From Branchiibius sp. NY16-3462-2 (GTDB taxonomy: Bacteria > Actinomycetota > Actinomycetes > Actinomycetales > Dermatophilaceae), in the NCBI RefSeq assembly GCF_001594145.1, contig NZ_LVCF01000038.1, forward strand, positions 1-64,000: a DNA stretch of 64,000 nt, in the 5' to 3' direction. Positions 1 through 10,826 of the stretch are shown here, one piece after another (the first letter of the stretch is position 1; the number at the start of each line of letters is the position of its first letter). The notes beneath the pieces were generated by a model. That model saw only the letters and a program-made list of their open reading frames with translations. It had not been told where the DNA came from and ran no database searches. Position numbers and translations under genes: made by a program.

Positions 1-120
1 AGCGACGAGCAGATCGCCGAGATGCAACGGCTGCTGAACACCCGACCCCGCAAGACCCTGGCCTGGGCCAAACCAGCCAATAAGCTCAACGAGATACTCA
101 CCGTTGCACCCACCACTTGA
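1..120 (+). CDS. IS30-family transposase, C-terminal fragment (5' end outside window)
   Basis: The window opens inside a reading frame of 39 codons ending in TGA at 118-120. It contains LNTRPRKTLAWAKPANKLNE, which matches the hallmark NxRPRKTLxWxxPxxxL near the C-terminus of IS30-family DDE transposases. Transposases of this family cut and join the insertion-sequence ends. The element's right end should lie just past the stop codon, since IS30 elements carry little DNA after the gene, but the terminal repeat cannot be confirmed without the left end. Whether the rest of the element is intact is unknown. Family assignment is fairly secure, activity is not. Confidence 0.75.
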   Translation, partial: SDEQIAEMQRLLNTRPRKTLAWAKPANKLNEILTVAPTT

Positions 121-179
121 ATCTGCCGCCGTCCACAGGTGGGTCCCGATCCAAAAGTCGGAGCAGGTGGGGCGGCAAC

Positions 180-185
180 TAGGCT
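180..185 (+). promoter_or_regulatory. -10 element of a leaderless dinG promoter
   Basis: TAGGCT lies six bases upstream of the GTG start at 192, the placement expected for a leaderless actinobacterial transcript. No ribosome-binding site is present. The intergenic DNA from 121 to 191 also holds a GTCCACAGG string at 131-139. Confidence 0.5.
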
Positions 186-191
186 GGCTCG

Positions 192-2132
192 GTGCCCGGC
201 GACCTCGATGACCTGCTCGATGCAGCGGTCGCAGGTGTCGGGGGCACGGACCGGCCCGGGCAGCGGCAGATGGCCCACGCGGTCGAGGCCGCGGTCGAGA
301 ACGACGAGCACCTGTTGGTGCAGGCCGGCACGGGCACGGGCAAGTCCCTGGCCTACCTGGTGCCCGCGATCCGGCACGCGCTCGCTGCCGGGAAGCCCGC
401 GGTCGTCGCCACCGCCACCATCGCCTTGCAGCACCAGATCGTGCACCGGGACCTGCCGCGCCTGGCGACCGCGCTCAAGGCCGATCTGCCACGCGAGCCG
501 ACGTTCGAGTTGGTGAAGGGCCGACGTAACTACGTGTGCGTGCACAAACTCGAGGGCGGCTACCCCGACGACGACGAGAGTGCGCTGCTCGAGGTGGGCC
601 AGGTCGATGCCAACGTCGGCCGGCTCGGAGCGGAGATCAAGCGGCTGCGCGAGTGGGCTGACGAGACCGAGACCGGCGACCGCGACGACCTGGTGCCCGG
701 GGTGAGTGAGCGGGCCTGGCGGCAGGTGTCGGTGTCGGCTGATGAGTGTCTGGGCGGTAAGTGCCCGCAGTTCTCCGAGTGCTTCGTGGAGCGCTCCCGG
801 GCGCGGGCACGCGATGTCGACGTGGTGGTCACCAACCACTCCTTCATGGCGATCGACGCGGCCGAGGGCCGGCAGATGCTGCCCGAGCACGACGTGCTGA
901 TCGTCGACGAGGGACACGAACTGGTCGACCGGGTGACCTCCGGCAACACCCGGGAGATCACCGGCTCGATGGTGATCGCTGCGGCGAAGCGATCGGCGAA
1001 ACTAGCTGATACCGAAGCACTTTCGGATGCAGGAGATTATCTGACCCAGATTCTGGATGCGGCGCCCGCGGGCCGGTTGCGCGGCGTACCCGATCAGTTG
1101 GCGCTGGCCCTCGAACGGGTCCGGGACACCTCGCGCGCCGTCCTGACGGCGTTGCGCGGTGACGAACCGGACCCCTCGCGGCAGGTCGCCCGGGCGGCGG
1201 TCGAGGACGTCTTCGACACGTGCGCCCGGGTGCTGGAGGACCGGCCCGGCGACGTTCCGTGGATCGATCAGGACCAGCGGCGCGGGGGAGTGCTGCGGGT
1301 GGCACCGATGGACGTCGCGATAACACTGCGCGACACGGTCTTCAGTGATCGCACCGTCATCGTCACCTCCGCCACCCTCGAACTGGGCGGCGGCTTCGAC
1401 CCCGTCGCCGGCCGGATGGGGCTGCTCGGCGACGGTGCACCGCGCTGGTCAGGTCTGGATGTCGGCTCCCCGTTCGACTACGGCAAACAGGGCATCGCGT
1501 ACGTCGCGTCGCACCTACCGCCGCCCGGCCGGGACGGCCTTGCCCCGGCGACGCTCGATGAGATCGAGGCGCTCGTGACCGCTGCCGGCGGTCGCACGCT
1601 CGGTTTGTTCTCCTCGATGCGCGCCGCGAAACAGGCCGCCGAGGCAATGCGCGAGCGTCTCGACTACGACGTGCTGTGCCAGGGCGATGACCAGATCGGC
1701 ACCCTGGTGCGACAGTTCGCGGCGTCGGCGGAGACCTGCCTCTTCGGCACCCTCACCCTGTGGCAGGGCGTCGACGTGCCCGGCCCGGCCTGTCAGTTGG
1801 TCATCATCGACCGGATCCCGTTCCCGCGACCGGACGACCCGTTGGCCTCGGCCCGCTCGGAAGACGTTGCGGCGCATGGCGGTAACGGCTTCATGGCGGT
1901 CTCCGCGACGCACGCCGCGCTACGGCTGGCCCAAGGTGCTGGCCGGTTGATCCGCCGATCCGACGACCGTGGCGTGGTCGCCTTCCTCGACTCGCGGATG
2001 ATGACCGCGCGCTACGCCGGGTTCCTGCAGCGCTCGTTACCGCCGTTCTTCCCGACCACGGATACGGCGATGGTGCTGGCCGGGTTGAAGCGGCTGGACG
2101 CCCTCGCCGGGCCGGTGCTGCCTCACGACTGA
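192..2132 (+). CDS. dinG: DinG/YoaA-type ATP-dependent DNA helicase
   Basis: Superfamily 2, XPD-like 5'-3' DNA helicase of 646 residues, a family that unwinds forked and R-loop structures during repair. Walker A GTGTGKS is at residues 46-52 and the DEGH Walker B box at 239-242. Cysteines at 116, 186, 191 and 197 sit between them in the order expected for the iron-sulfur cluster domain. Motif VI (QGAGRLIRR) lies near the C-terminus. The GTG start has no Shine-Dalgarno but a TAGGCT box just upstream. The gene converges on the reductase gene and overlaps its 3' end by 10 bp. No clear SOS box was seen upstream. Confidence 0.9.
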   Translation: MPGDLDDLLDAAVAGVGGTDRPGQRQMAHAVEAAVENDEHLLVQAGTGTGKSLAYLVPAIRHALAAGKPAVVATATIALQHQIVHRDLPRLATALKADLPREPTFELVKGRRNYVCVHKLEGGYPDDDESALLEVGQVDANVGRLGAEIKRLREWADETETGDRDDLVPGVSERAWRQVSVSADECLGGKCPQFSECFVERSRARARDVDVVVTNHSFMAIDAAEGRQMLPEHDVLIVDEGHELVDRVTSGNTREITGSMVIAAAKRSAKLADTEALSDAGDYLTQILDAAPAGRLRGVPDQLALALERVRDTSRAVLTALRGDEPDPSRQVARAAVEDVFDTCARVLEDRPGDVPWIDQDQRRGGVLRVAPMDVAITLRDTVFSDRTVIVTSATLELGGGFDPVAGRMGLLGDGAPRWSGLDVGSPFDYGKQGIAYVASHLPPPGRDGLAPATLDEIEALVTAAGGRTLGLFSSMRAAKQAAEAMRERLDYDVLCQGDDQIGTLVRQFAASAETCLFGTLTLWQGVDVPGPACQLVIIDRIPFPRPDDPLASARSEDVAAHGGNGFMAVSATHAALRLAQGAGRLIRRSDDRGVVAFLDSRMMTARYAGFLQRSLPPFFPTTDTAMVLAGLKRLDALAGPVLPHD

Positions 2133-2773
2133 GCGCGACGGTTCCACAGTTGGTGGGTCAACCCGGCCTCCGAGGTGACCGTCTCGATGTCGTAATCGTC
2201 CGAGATCCCCCCGCAGTCCTCGAACAGCCGCACACCGCGACCGAGCGTGATCGGCACGACCACCAGATGCAGGAAGTCGACCAGTCCGGCCTGCAGGAAC
2301 TGCCGCACGCTGGAGGGTCCGCCACCGAGGCGCACGTCCAACCCACCGGCCGCCTCCGTCGCCTGCCGCAGCGCCTCCTGCGGCGTGGCGTCGATGAAGT
2401 GGAAGGTGGTGCCGTTGGCGAACTCCAGCGGCGGACGGGGGTAATGCGTCAGGACGAACACCGGTGTGCCGAAGGGCGGTTCGTCACCCCACCAGCCCTG
2501 CCACCCGTCGTCCGGCCACTCTCCGGTCTGCGGGCCGAACTTCTTGCGACCCATGATCTCGGCGCCGATGCCCTGCCCCCAGAGGGCGAACAGCGACCGG
2601 TCGAGCGTGATCGGCGCATCGACCCCGCCTATTCCGTGGATCACCCGACCGTCGAAGAAACCGAACAGCCGCTGCGCCTCACCGATGGGTTGCTCAAGGG
2701 TCACGAACTCACCGGCGGAGTAGCCGTCGAGGGACACGATCAGGTTGTGGACGCGGGCGCGGGATGTGGGCAT
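2123..2773 (-). CDS. RibD C-terminal/dihydrofolate-reductase-fold protein
   Basis: 216 residues. The N-terminus (VHNLIVSLDGYSAG) and the internal GRKKFGPQTGEWPDDGW and LGGGPSSVRQFLQAGLVD segments are typical of stand-alone RibD_C proteins, which share the fold of dihydrofolate reductase and bind NADPH. Actinobacteria carry many such proteins with unknown substrates, so a role in folate or riboflavin synthesis should not be assumed. The start is the ATG at 2773-2771. It is transcribed away from holA, with 61 bp between the two starts, and its 3' end overlaps dinG by 10 bp. Confidence 0.85.
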   Translation of the reverse strand: MPTSRARVHNLIVSLDGYSAGEFVTLEQPIGEAQRLFGFFDGRVIHGIGGVDAPITLDRSLFALWGQGIGAEIMGRKKFGPQTGEWPDDGWQGWWGDEPPFGTPVFVLTHYPRPPLEFANGTTFHFIDATPQEALRQATEAAGGLDVRLGGGPSSVRQFLQAGLVDFLHLVVVPITLGRGVRLFEDCGGISDDYDIETVTSEAGLTHQLWNRRAQS

Positions 2774-2797
2774 GCAAGAACGCTAGCCCGCGGCACT

Positions 2798-2809
2798 GAC
2801 ACCGGTGTC
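2798..2809. promoter_or_regulatory. 12-bp perfect palindrome in the reductase/holA divergent spacer
   Basis: GACACCGGTGTC is a perfect 12-bp palindrome between the divergent starts at 2773 and 2835. It could be an operator or chance in GC-rich DNA. No regulator is known for it. Confidence 0.25.
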
Positions 2810-2834
2810 GCACCGGCGTGGCAGGCTGAGCCGC

Positions 2835-3779
2835 GTGACGCCGTACGTTCTGATCAAAGGCCCCGAGCAGGTGCTGGCCGACCGCGCCCTGGCCGCCACC
2901 ATCGAGGACGTACGCCGAGCCGACACCGAGGTCATCCGGCTCACCGCTGAGACCTATCAGCGGGGCGATCTGCAGATCCACGCCTCGCCGAGCCTGTTCG
3001 GCGGACACAAGGTCCTGGTCGTGCAGGACCTGGACGAAGGCGGGGACGACCTGATCGACGACCTGACCGCGCTGGTCAAGGAAGGCGTCGATGACCTCAC
3101 GCTGGTCGTGCTGCACCGGAGCGGCAACCGCGGCAAGCGGGCACTGGATGCGTTGAAGGCGGCCAAGGCCCGGGTGATCGAGGCGCCGGAGATCAAAACC
3201 GACCGCGCCAAGTCCGACTTCGTGACCAACGAGTTCCGGGTGGCCGGCCGCAAGGCCACACCCGACGCGGTGCGGGCGCTGGTCGAAGCGGTCGGCAAGG
3301 ACGTCCGCGAACTGGCGGCGGCCTGTCAGCAGCTCGTCGACGACACCAGCGGCCTGATCGATGCCGACGTCGTCGAGACCTATCACGGTGGCCGGGTGGA
3401 GGCCACGGGCTTCCGGGTCGCCGACGCCGCGATCGCCGGGGACGCCGGGGCCGCACTGACCCTGCTGCGCCACGCGGTCGCCGCCGGGGTCGACCCGGTG
3501 CCCATGGTCGCCGTACTCGCCAGTCAGTTGCGCCAGGTGGCGCGGGTGGCCACGGCAGGGGGCGGCAACTCCCAGGCGCTCGCCGGGAAGTTGGGCATGG
3601 CGCCGTGGCAGATCGATCGCGCGCGCAAGGCGGCCTCCGGCTGGGACGGCGTCCGGCTCGGTCGGGCCATCCAGGCGGTTGCCGCCGCGGATTTCGACGT
3701 CAAGGGCGGCGGCCGCGATCCGGTCTACGCGGTGGAGAAGGCGGTCCGGGTCATCGCGCAGGAGCGCAACGGCCGCTGA
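2835..3779 (+). CDS. holA: DNA polymerase III subunit delta
   Basis: 314 residues. HolA is the clamp-loader subunit that opens the beta sliding clamp. The N-terminus TPYVLIKGPEQVLADRAL matches the (V/L)LxGxExxLxxRA opening of actinobacterial HolA, followed by FGGHKVLVVQDLD and a C-terminal helical collar (VPMVAVLASQLRQVARV). The frame is open from 2805, but the GTG at 2835 is chosen because family members begin right at this strand. rpsT follows 213 bp downstream on the same strand, the usual actinobacterial order holA-rpsT. Confidence 0.92.
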   Translation: MTPYVLIKGPEQVLADRALAATIEDVRRADTEVIRLTAETYQRGDLQIHASPSLFGGHKVLVVQDLDEGGDDLIDDLTALVKEGVDDLTLVVLHRSGNRGKRALDALKAAKARVIEAPEIKTDRAKSDFVTNEFRVAGRKATPDAVRALVEAVGKDVRELAAACQQLVDDTSGLIDADVVETYHGGRVEATGFRVADAAIAGDAGAALTLLRHAVAAGVDPVPMVAVLASQLRQVARVATAGGGNSQALAGKLGMAPWQIDRARKAASGWDGVRLGRAIQAVAAADFDVKGGGRDPVYAVEKAVRVIAQERNGR

Positions 3780-3992
3780 TTTGGGCGCAATCCCGCGGCG
3801 CTGGTAACTTTGTCTCTTGCGTGCGCGCTCTGGTCGTGTGCGTTCGTCGTGAGAAATCACGTAGCAGTAAAACCGAGGCTCATTCGCCGGGTGTCCCCAC
3901 GCCCCATCCGTGAGTTTCGGGTGTCGCCCTCAACGACAACCGCCAAGGCCCCTTCGGCCAAGGCACCAGACCGACAGACCAAGGAACACGTA

Positions 3993-4253
3993 GTGGCAAA
4001 CATCAAGTCCCAGCTCAAGCGGATCAAGACCAACCAGGTCCGCACGGAGCGCAACAAGGCCTACAAGTCCGAGTTGCGCACCTGGATCCGCAAGACCCGT
4101 GAGGCCGTCGAGGCCGGCAACAAGGACGAGGCCCAGCAGGCGCTGGCGCTGGCGTCCAAGAAGCTGGACAAGGCCGTCTCCAAGGGCGTTATCCACAAGA
4201 ACCAGGCCGCGAACAAGAAGTCCGCGCTGGCCAAGCAGGTCAACGCGCTCTGA
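3993..4253 (+). CDS. rpsT: 30S ribosomal protein S20
   Basis: 86 residues, the usual length. MANIKSQLKRIKTNQ at the N-terminus is diagnostic of bS20, which binds the 5' domain and helix 44 of 16S rRNA. The GTG at 3993 is chosen over upstream in-frame codons because family members start with MANIKSQ and because AAGGAA lies at 3981-3986. The protein is rich in Lys, Arg and Ala as expected. A strong intrinsic terminator follows 12 bp after the stop codon. The 213 bp from holA probably hold its own promoter. Confidence 0.97.
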   Translation: MANIKSQLKRIKTNQVRTERNKAYKSELRTWIRKTREAVEAGNKDEAQQALALASKKLDKAVSKGVIHKNQAANKKSALAKQVNAL

Positions 4254-4265
4254 TCGCGCACGCAC

Positions 4266-4298
4266 AAGCCGCCGCTCCCGTCCGGGACGGCGGCTTTT
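4266..4298 (+). terminator. Rho-independent terminator of rpsT
   Basis: A hairpin with arms AAGCCGCCG and CGGCGGCTT plus an inner TCCCG/CGGGA pairing, loop TC and one bulged base, runs straight into a short T run. Confidence 0.9.
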
Positions 4299-4313
4299 GC
4301 GTTGCGCACGTGC

Positions 4314-4319
4314 GATAAC
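4314..4319 (+). promoter_or_regulatory. Possible -10 element of the leuS leader transcript
   Basis: GATAAC lies 10 bases before the ATG at 4330, so the leader peptide would be read from a very short or absent 5' UTR. No convincing -35 hexamer is visible. Confidence 0.35.
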
Positions 4320-4329
4320 CTTGGGTCCT

Positions 4330-4374
4330 ATGCAGCGCGTGCTCGGCCTTAGCGCGCCGCGGCGATCCGTCTGA
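4330..4374 (+). CDS. Putative 14-residue leuS leader peptide
   Basis: ATG to TGA with the sequence MQRVLGLSAPRRSV. Two leucine codons, CTC and CTT, fall at positions 5 and 7, and CTT is a rare leucine codon in such GC-rich DNA. The 3' part of the frame forms the left arm (CGCCGCGG) of a hairpin whose right arm is CCGCGGCG at 4386-4393, and a terminator-like hairpin follows. This is the layout of a ribosome-mediated attenuator in front of leuS. The frame is short and only two leucines are present, so it may be chance. Confidence 0.4.
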   Translation: MQRVLGLSAPRRSV

Positions 4375-4393
4375 GCAAGCAGATCCCGCGGCG

Positions 4394-4420
4394 AACCCCT
4401 CGATGCCCGAGGGGTTTTTT
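4394..4420 (+). terminator. Terminator hairpin in the leuS leader (attenuator candidate)
   Basis: Arms AACCCCTCG and CGAGGGGTT with a five-base loop, ending in six T residues. It stands 35 bp before the leuS start and after a separate rpsT terminator, so it is placed to control entry into leuS rather than to end rpsT. Confidence 0.7.
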
Positions 4421-4455
4421 GATGCACCGGCACGGAACGATCGAGAGAGCAGCAG

Positions 4456-7350
<2,895 letters not shown>

Positions 7351-7360
7351 TCGCCCGGCC

Positions 7361-8245
7361 ATGCGCGTAGCGGTCGTCACCGACACCACGGCGTACCTGC
7401 CGCCGGACCTGCAGTCCGCGCTGCGGATCTTCACCGTCCCGGTGCACGTCATCGTCGACGGAGTGTCCTACGACGAGGGCTCCGACTATGCGCCCGCCGA
7501 TCTGACGGCGGACCTGCGGGCGGGCAAGCGCGTCACGACGTCGCGACCGTCACCGGGGGTCTTCCTGCAGGCGTACGAGCAGATCGCGCAGGAGGGCTTC
7601 GACCAGATCGTCTCGATCCATCTGTCGTCCGCGGTGTCGGCGACCGTGTCGTCGGCCGACATCGCGGCGCGGTCGGCGCCGATCCCGGTGCACACCGTGG
7701 ACAGCGAGACCCTGGGGATGGGGATGGGGTACGCCGTGGCGTCGGCTGCCGAAGCCGCGCAGGCCGGCGAGTCCGTGGACGTGGTCACCAAGCTGGCTCT
7801 GGATCGGGCGAGGTCCTCCAGCACCCTCTTCTACGTCGATACGCTGGAGTATCTGCGGCGCGGCGGGCGGATCGGCCGGGCTTCGCAGTACTTCGGGTCC
7901 GCACTGGCTATCAAGCCGCTGTTGCAGTTGCGCGACGGCCAGGTTGAACCCCTGGCGCGGGTACGCACCTCCGCCAAGGCCATCGCACGGATGGAAGAGC
8001 TGACGCACCAGGCTATTTCGACGATGGACCAGGCGGCCGCCATCGACGTCGCCGTGATGCACCTGGCCGCGCAGGACAGGGCTGAGCAGTTGGCAGAGCG
8101 ACTGGCGCAGAACGGCCCGTCCATCGCCCGGACCATCGTCGTCGAAGTCGGCGCAGTGGTCGGTGCACACGTCGGACCGGGCACCCTGGCCGTGGTCGCG
8201 TCGCCGCGGCCGGAGCATTACTCAGGAGTAGCGCAAAACGACTGA
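7361..8245 (+). CDS. DegV family fatty-acid-binding protein
   Basis: 294 residues. DegV proteins, including the FakB subunits of fatty acid kinase, bind a fatty acid between two domains. The N-terminal VVTDTTAYLP (VTDST-like), TSRPSPGVF, and LSSAVSATVSSAD blocks are the family's ligand-binding motifs, and DTLEYLRRGGRIGRAS is the conserved central motif. It follows leuS by 10 bp. No FakA/DhaK-like kinase partner is adjacent, although dhaK and dhaL, which are related to FakA, lie next downstream. Any functional tie between them is inference. Confidence 0.9.
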   Translation: MRVAVVTDTTAYLPPDLQSALRIFTVPVHVIVDGVSYDEGSDYAPADLTADLRAGKRVTTSRPSPGVFLQAYEQIAQEGFDQIVSIHLSSAVSATVSSADIAARSAPIPVHTVDSETLGMGMGYAVASAAEAAQAGESVDVVTKLALDRARSSSTLFYVDTLEYLRRGGRIGRASQYFGSALAIKPLLQLRDGQVEPLARVRTSAKAIARMEELTHQAISTMDQAAAIDVAVMHLAAQDRAEQLAERLAQNGPSIARTIVVEVGAVVGAHVGPGTLAVVASPRPEHYSGVAQND

Positions 8246-8359
8246 ACTATCTTCTATCGGCCAGGTCGCTCGGCTAGATTCGAGGCCGAGGCCTGGTGGA
8301 CCAAAGAGGATCCACACCACCTGATGAGTGGCGCTTGGCGGGCTGCGAAGGAGCCAGCT

Positions 8360-9358
8360 GTGAAGAAGATCATCAACGACCCGACCAACGTTGTGGCGGA
8401 AGCGCTGGAAGGTATCGCGCTGGCCCACCCGGAGCTGACGGTGGTCACCAATCCGGATCACATCCACCGTGCCGACGCCCCGGTGCAGGGCAAGGTCGCC
8501 CTGGTATCCGGCGGCGGGTCGGGTCACGAACCCCTGCACGGCGGATTCGTGGGATACGGAATGCTCGATGCGGCGGTCCCCGGTGCGGTGTTCACCTCCC
8601 CGACGCCCGACCCGATCGTCGATGCCACCAAGGCCGTCGACGGCGGCGCCGGAGTGCTCCACATCGTCAAGAACTACACCGGTGACATCCTCAACTTTGA
8701 GACCGCTGCGGATCTGGCTCTCACCGAGGGCATCGAGGTCCGTGCGGTGGTCACCAATGACGATGTGGCTGTGAAGGATTCGCTGTACACCGCGGGTCGC
8801 CGCGGTGTTGCAGGCACGGTCCTCGTCGAGAAGATCGCCGGCGCTTCCGCCCAACGCGGCGACGACCTGGCCACGGTCGCCGAGATCGCCGAGAAGGTCA
8901 ACGCCCAGGTGCGGACCATGGGCATGGCGCTGACACCGTGCACCGTGCCGCACGCCGGCGAGCCGAGCTTTGAGTTGGCTGAGGACGAGTACGAGCTCGG
9001 CATCGGGATCCACGGTGAGCCGGGCCGGGAGAAGCGCTCCATGGAACCCGCGGATGCGATCGTCGACCGCATGATGACGGCGGTTGTCGAGGACCTGCCG
9101 TTCGAGTCCGGCGACAACGTGCTGTTGCTGGTCAACGGGATGGGTGGCACGCCACTGATCGAGTTGTACATCGCCTTCCGGCGCGCCCACGGGTTCCTGG
9201 CTGAGCGTGGCATCACCGTGACTCGTAGTCTGGTGGGTAACTACACGACCAGCCTTGAGATGGAGGGGTTCTCCGTGAGTGTGCTCCGATTGGATGACGA
9301 CTTGACCCAGTTGTGGGACGCGCCCGTGCAGACGGCCGCGCTGCGCTGGGGGCGCTGA
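8360..9358 (+). CDS. dhaK: Dihydroxyacetone kinase subunit DhaK
   Basis: 332 residues. DhaK binds dihydroxyacetone through a hemiaminal bond to histidine, and the phosphate comes from DhaL-bound ADP/ATP recharged by DhaM. Seen here are GGGSGHEP at residues 51-58 and the substrate histidine at 218 in GIGIHGEPG, the same number as in E. coli. The GTG at 8360 is preferred over an upstream ATG at 8324 because AAGGAG sits at 8348-8353. A TAGATT -10-like box is at 8275-8280. It is the first gene of dhaKLM, with a three-base gap to dhaL. Confidence 0.95.
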   Translation: MKKIINDPTNVVAEALEGIALAHPELTVVTNPDHIHRADAPVQGKVALVSGGGSGHEPLHGGFVGYGMLDAAVPGAVFTSPTPDPIVDATKAVDGGAGVLHIVKNYTGDILNFETAADLALTEGIEVRAVVTNDDVAVKDSLYTAGRRGVAGTVLVEKIAGASAQRGDDLATVAEIAEKVNAQVRTMGMALTPCTVPHAGEPSFELAEDEYELGIGIHGEPGREKRSMEPADAIVDRMMTAVVEDLPFESGDNVLLLVNGMGGTPLIELYIAFRRAHGFLAERGITVTRSLVGNYTTSLEMEGFSVSVLRLDDDLTQLWDAPVQTAALRWGR

Positions 9359-9361
9359 ACC

Positions 9362-9994
9362 ATGGCCCTGACCTCCCGCTGGGTGCGTGACTGGGTCGCC
9401 AAAAGCGCCCAGTACATCTCCGACAACCGCACCGAACTGATCCGGCTCGATCGTGAGATCGGTGACGGAGACCACGGCGAGAACATGGATCGTGGATTCA
9501 AGGCGGTGTCGGCCAAGGTGGCGGAGCTACCCGATGATGCGCCGCCGTCCGATGTGCTGAAAACCGTTGCGACGACGCTGATCTCCACGGTCGGCGGTGC
9601 TTCCGGACCGCTCTACGGCACGGCATTCCTCAAGGCCTCGCAGGCGGTCAAGGACCAGGCGGAGCTCGACAGCGCCGCGGTGGTGGATCTGTTGCGGGCG
9701 GCACGTGACGGCATCGTCTCGCGCGGTAAGGCGGAGGTCGGCGACAAGACGATGGTCGACGCCTGGAGCCCTGCCGTGCGGGCGGCCGAGGACGCGCTCG
9801 CGCAGGAGGCCACCGAACAGCAGGTGCTGGCCGCTGCGGCCAAGGCCGCGAAGGAGGGGTCGGAGAAGACCGACCCGTTGATCGCCCGCAAAGGCCGCGC
9901 GTCCTATCTCGGGGAACGAGCGATCGGACATCGTGACCCCGGGTCGGTTTCCTCAGCGCTGCTGCTCATGGCGGCCTCCGAGGTGTCTGCGTGA
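9362..9994 (+). CDS. dhaL: Dihydroxyacetone kinase subunit DhaL
   Basis: 210 residues. It is the nucleotide-binding subunit that keeps ADP bound as a coenzyme and passes phosphate to dihydroxyacetone held by DhaK. The DREIGDGDHGENMDRGF segment gives the aspartates that coordinate Mg-ADP, and GGASGPLYGTAF and the C-terminal RKGRASYLGERAIGHRDPG are family blocks. The ATG start lies three bases after the dhaK stop, and its own stop overlaps the dhaM start by four bases, so the three subunits are made from one message. Confidence 0.95.
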   Translation: MALTSRWVRDWVAKSAQYISDNRTELIRLDREIGDGDHGENMDRGFKAVSAKVAELPDDAPPSDVLKTVATTLISTVGGASGPLYGTAFLKASQAVKDQAELDSAAVVDLLRAARDGIVSRGKAEVGDKTMVDAWSPAVRAAEDALAQEATEQQVLAAAAKAAKEGSEKTDPLIARKGRASYLGERAIGHRDPGSVSSALLLMAASEVSA

Positions 9995-10695
9995 CGGTCG
10001 GACTGGTTGTCGTTTCGCACAGCGCCAAGATCGCGGAGGGCGTCGTCGACCTGGCGGCCCAGATGGCGGCCGACGTGCACATCGTGGCCGCGGGAGGAAC
10101 TGATGACGGCGGCATCGGCACCAGCTTCGAGAAGGTCCAGCAGGGTCTGTCAGACGCTGAGAGCGGGGACGGGGTGCTGGTCCTGTGTGACCTGGGCTCA
10201 GCGGTGATGACGGCCGAGACGGCGATCGAGTTCGTCGACGATCCCTCAGCGGCGGTGATCGCCGATGCGCCGCTGGTAGAGGGTGCTATCGCGGCGGCGG
10301 TGAGTGCCCAGGGCGGCGCCGACCTCGACGCCGTGCGCGCCGCTGCGGAGCAGGCAGCTGCGCCCCCGGCACCTCCGGCCGGTGCTGACCGGTCCACGGA
10401 TGAGACTGCGTCGCCCGCGGATGAGGCTGGGTCGGCCGCGGAGGTGGCGCGAACGGTCACGGTGGTCAACGAGGTGGGTCTGCATGCACGGCCGGCAGCC
10501 CAGTTCGTGCAGACGGCGGGACAGTTCGACGCGGAGCTCACCGTCAACGGTGCTGACGCCAGCAGTCTGCTGTCGGTGATGAGCCTCGGTGCGCGCAAGG
10601 GAGCTGAGTTGCGGCTTGCTGGCACTGGCCCGCAGGCCCGACAAGGGGTTGATGCGCTCGCGGACCTGGTGGCGTCTGGGTTCGGCGAGGACTGA
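9991..10695 (+). CDS. dhaM: PTS-dependent dihydroxyacetone phosphotransferase subunit DhaM (EIIA-HPr fusion)
   Basis: 234 residues. DhaM passes phosphate from the PTS to DhaL-bound ADP. The N-terminal mannose-type EIIA domain has its active histidine at residue 10 (VVSHS), and the C-terminal HPr domain has GLHARPAAQF with histidine 165. An Ala/Pro-rich linker at about 118-150 joins them. The truncated enzyme I domain of E. coli DhaM is absent, so a general enzyme I encoded elsewhere must supply phosphate. The GTG start overlaps the dhaL stop. No dhaR-type regulator is nearby. Confidence 0.93.
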   Translation: MTVGLVVVSHSAKIAEGVVDLAAQMAADVHIVAAGGTDDGGIGTSFEKVQQGLSDAESGDGVLVLCDLGSAVMTAETAIEFVDDPSAAVIADAPLVEGAIAAAVSAQGGADLDAVRAAAEQAAAPPAPPAGADRSTDETASPADEAGSAAEVARTVTVVNEVGLHARPAAQFVQTAGQFDAELTVNGADASSLLSVMSLGARKGAELRLAGTGPQARQGVDALADLVASGFGED

Positions 10696-10764
10696 GTTCC
10701 CGGAGGTTGCTAGAGAGCACGCGTTCTCCACAGGGGCCACCGCTTTCGGAGCATCTCCCGGTGG

Positions 10765-10773
10765 TTGTCCACA
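10765..10773 (+). other. DnaA-box-like 9-mer upstream of comEA
   Basis: TTGTCCACA is an exact match to the actinobacterial (Streptomyces) DnaA box, 53 bp before the comEA start. A weaker TTCTCCACAGG is at 10724-10734. The same 9-mer recurs at 50358-50366. Confidence 0.4.
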
Positions 10774-10826
10774 CCGGCGCAACTCGCGGCTGACCGGGGC
10801 GCGCACTCGACCGTAGCGTCCTGCGT

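Noticed and set aside
3810..3992. N-terminal extension of rpsT
   Set aside because: bS20 starts with MANIKSQ; the extension is low-complexity and lies before the ribosome-binding site.
10765..10773. Replication origin suggested by DnaA-box-like sites
   Set aside because: Only one or two boxes per site, no AT-rich unwinding region and no dnaA, dnaN or rpmH nearby.
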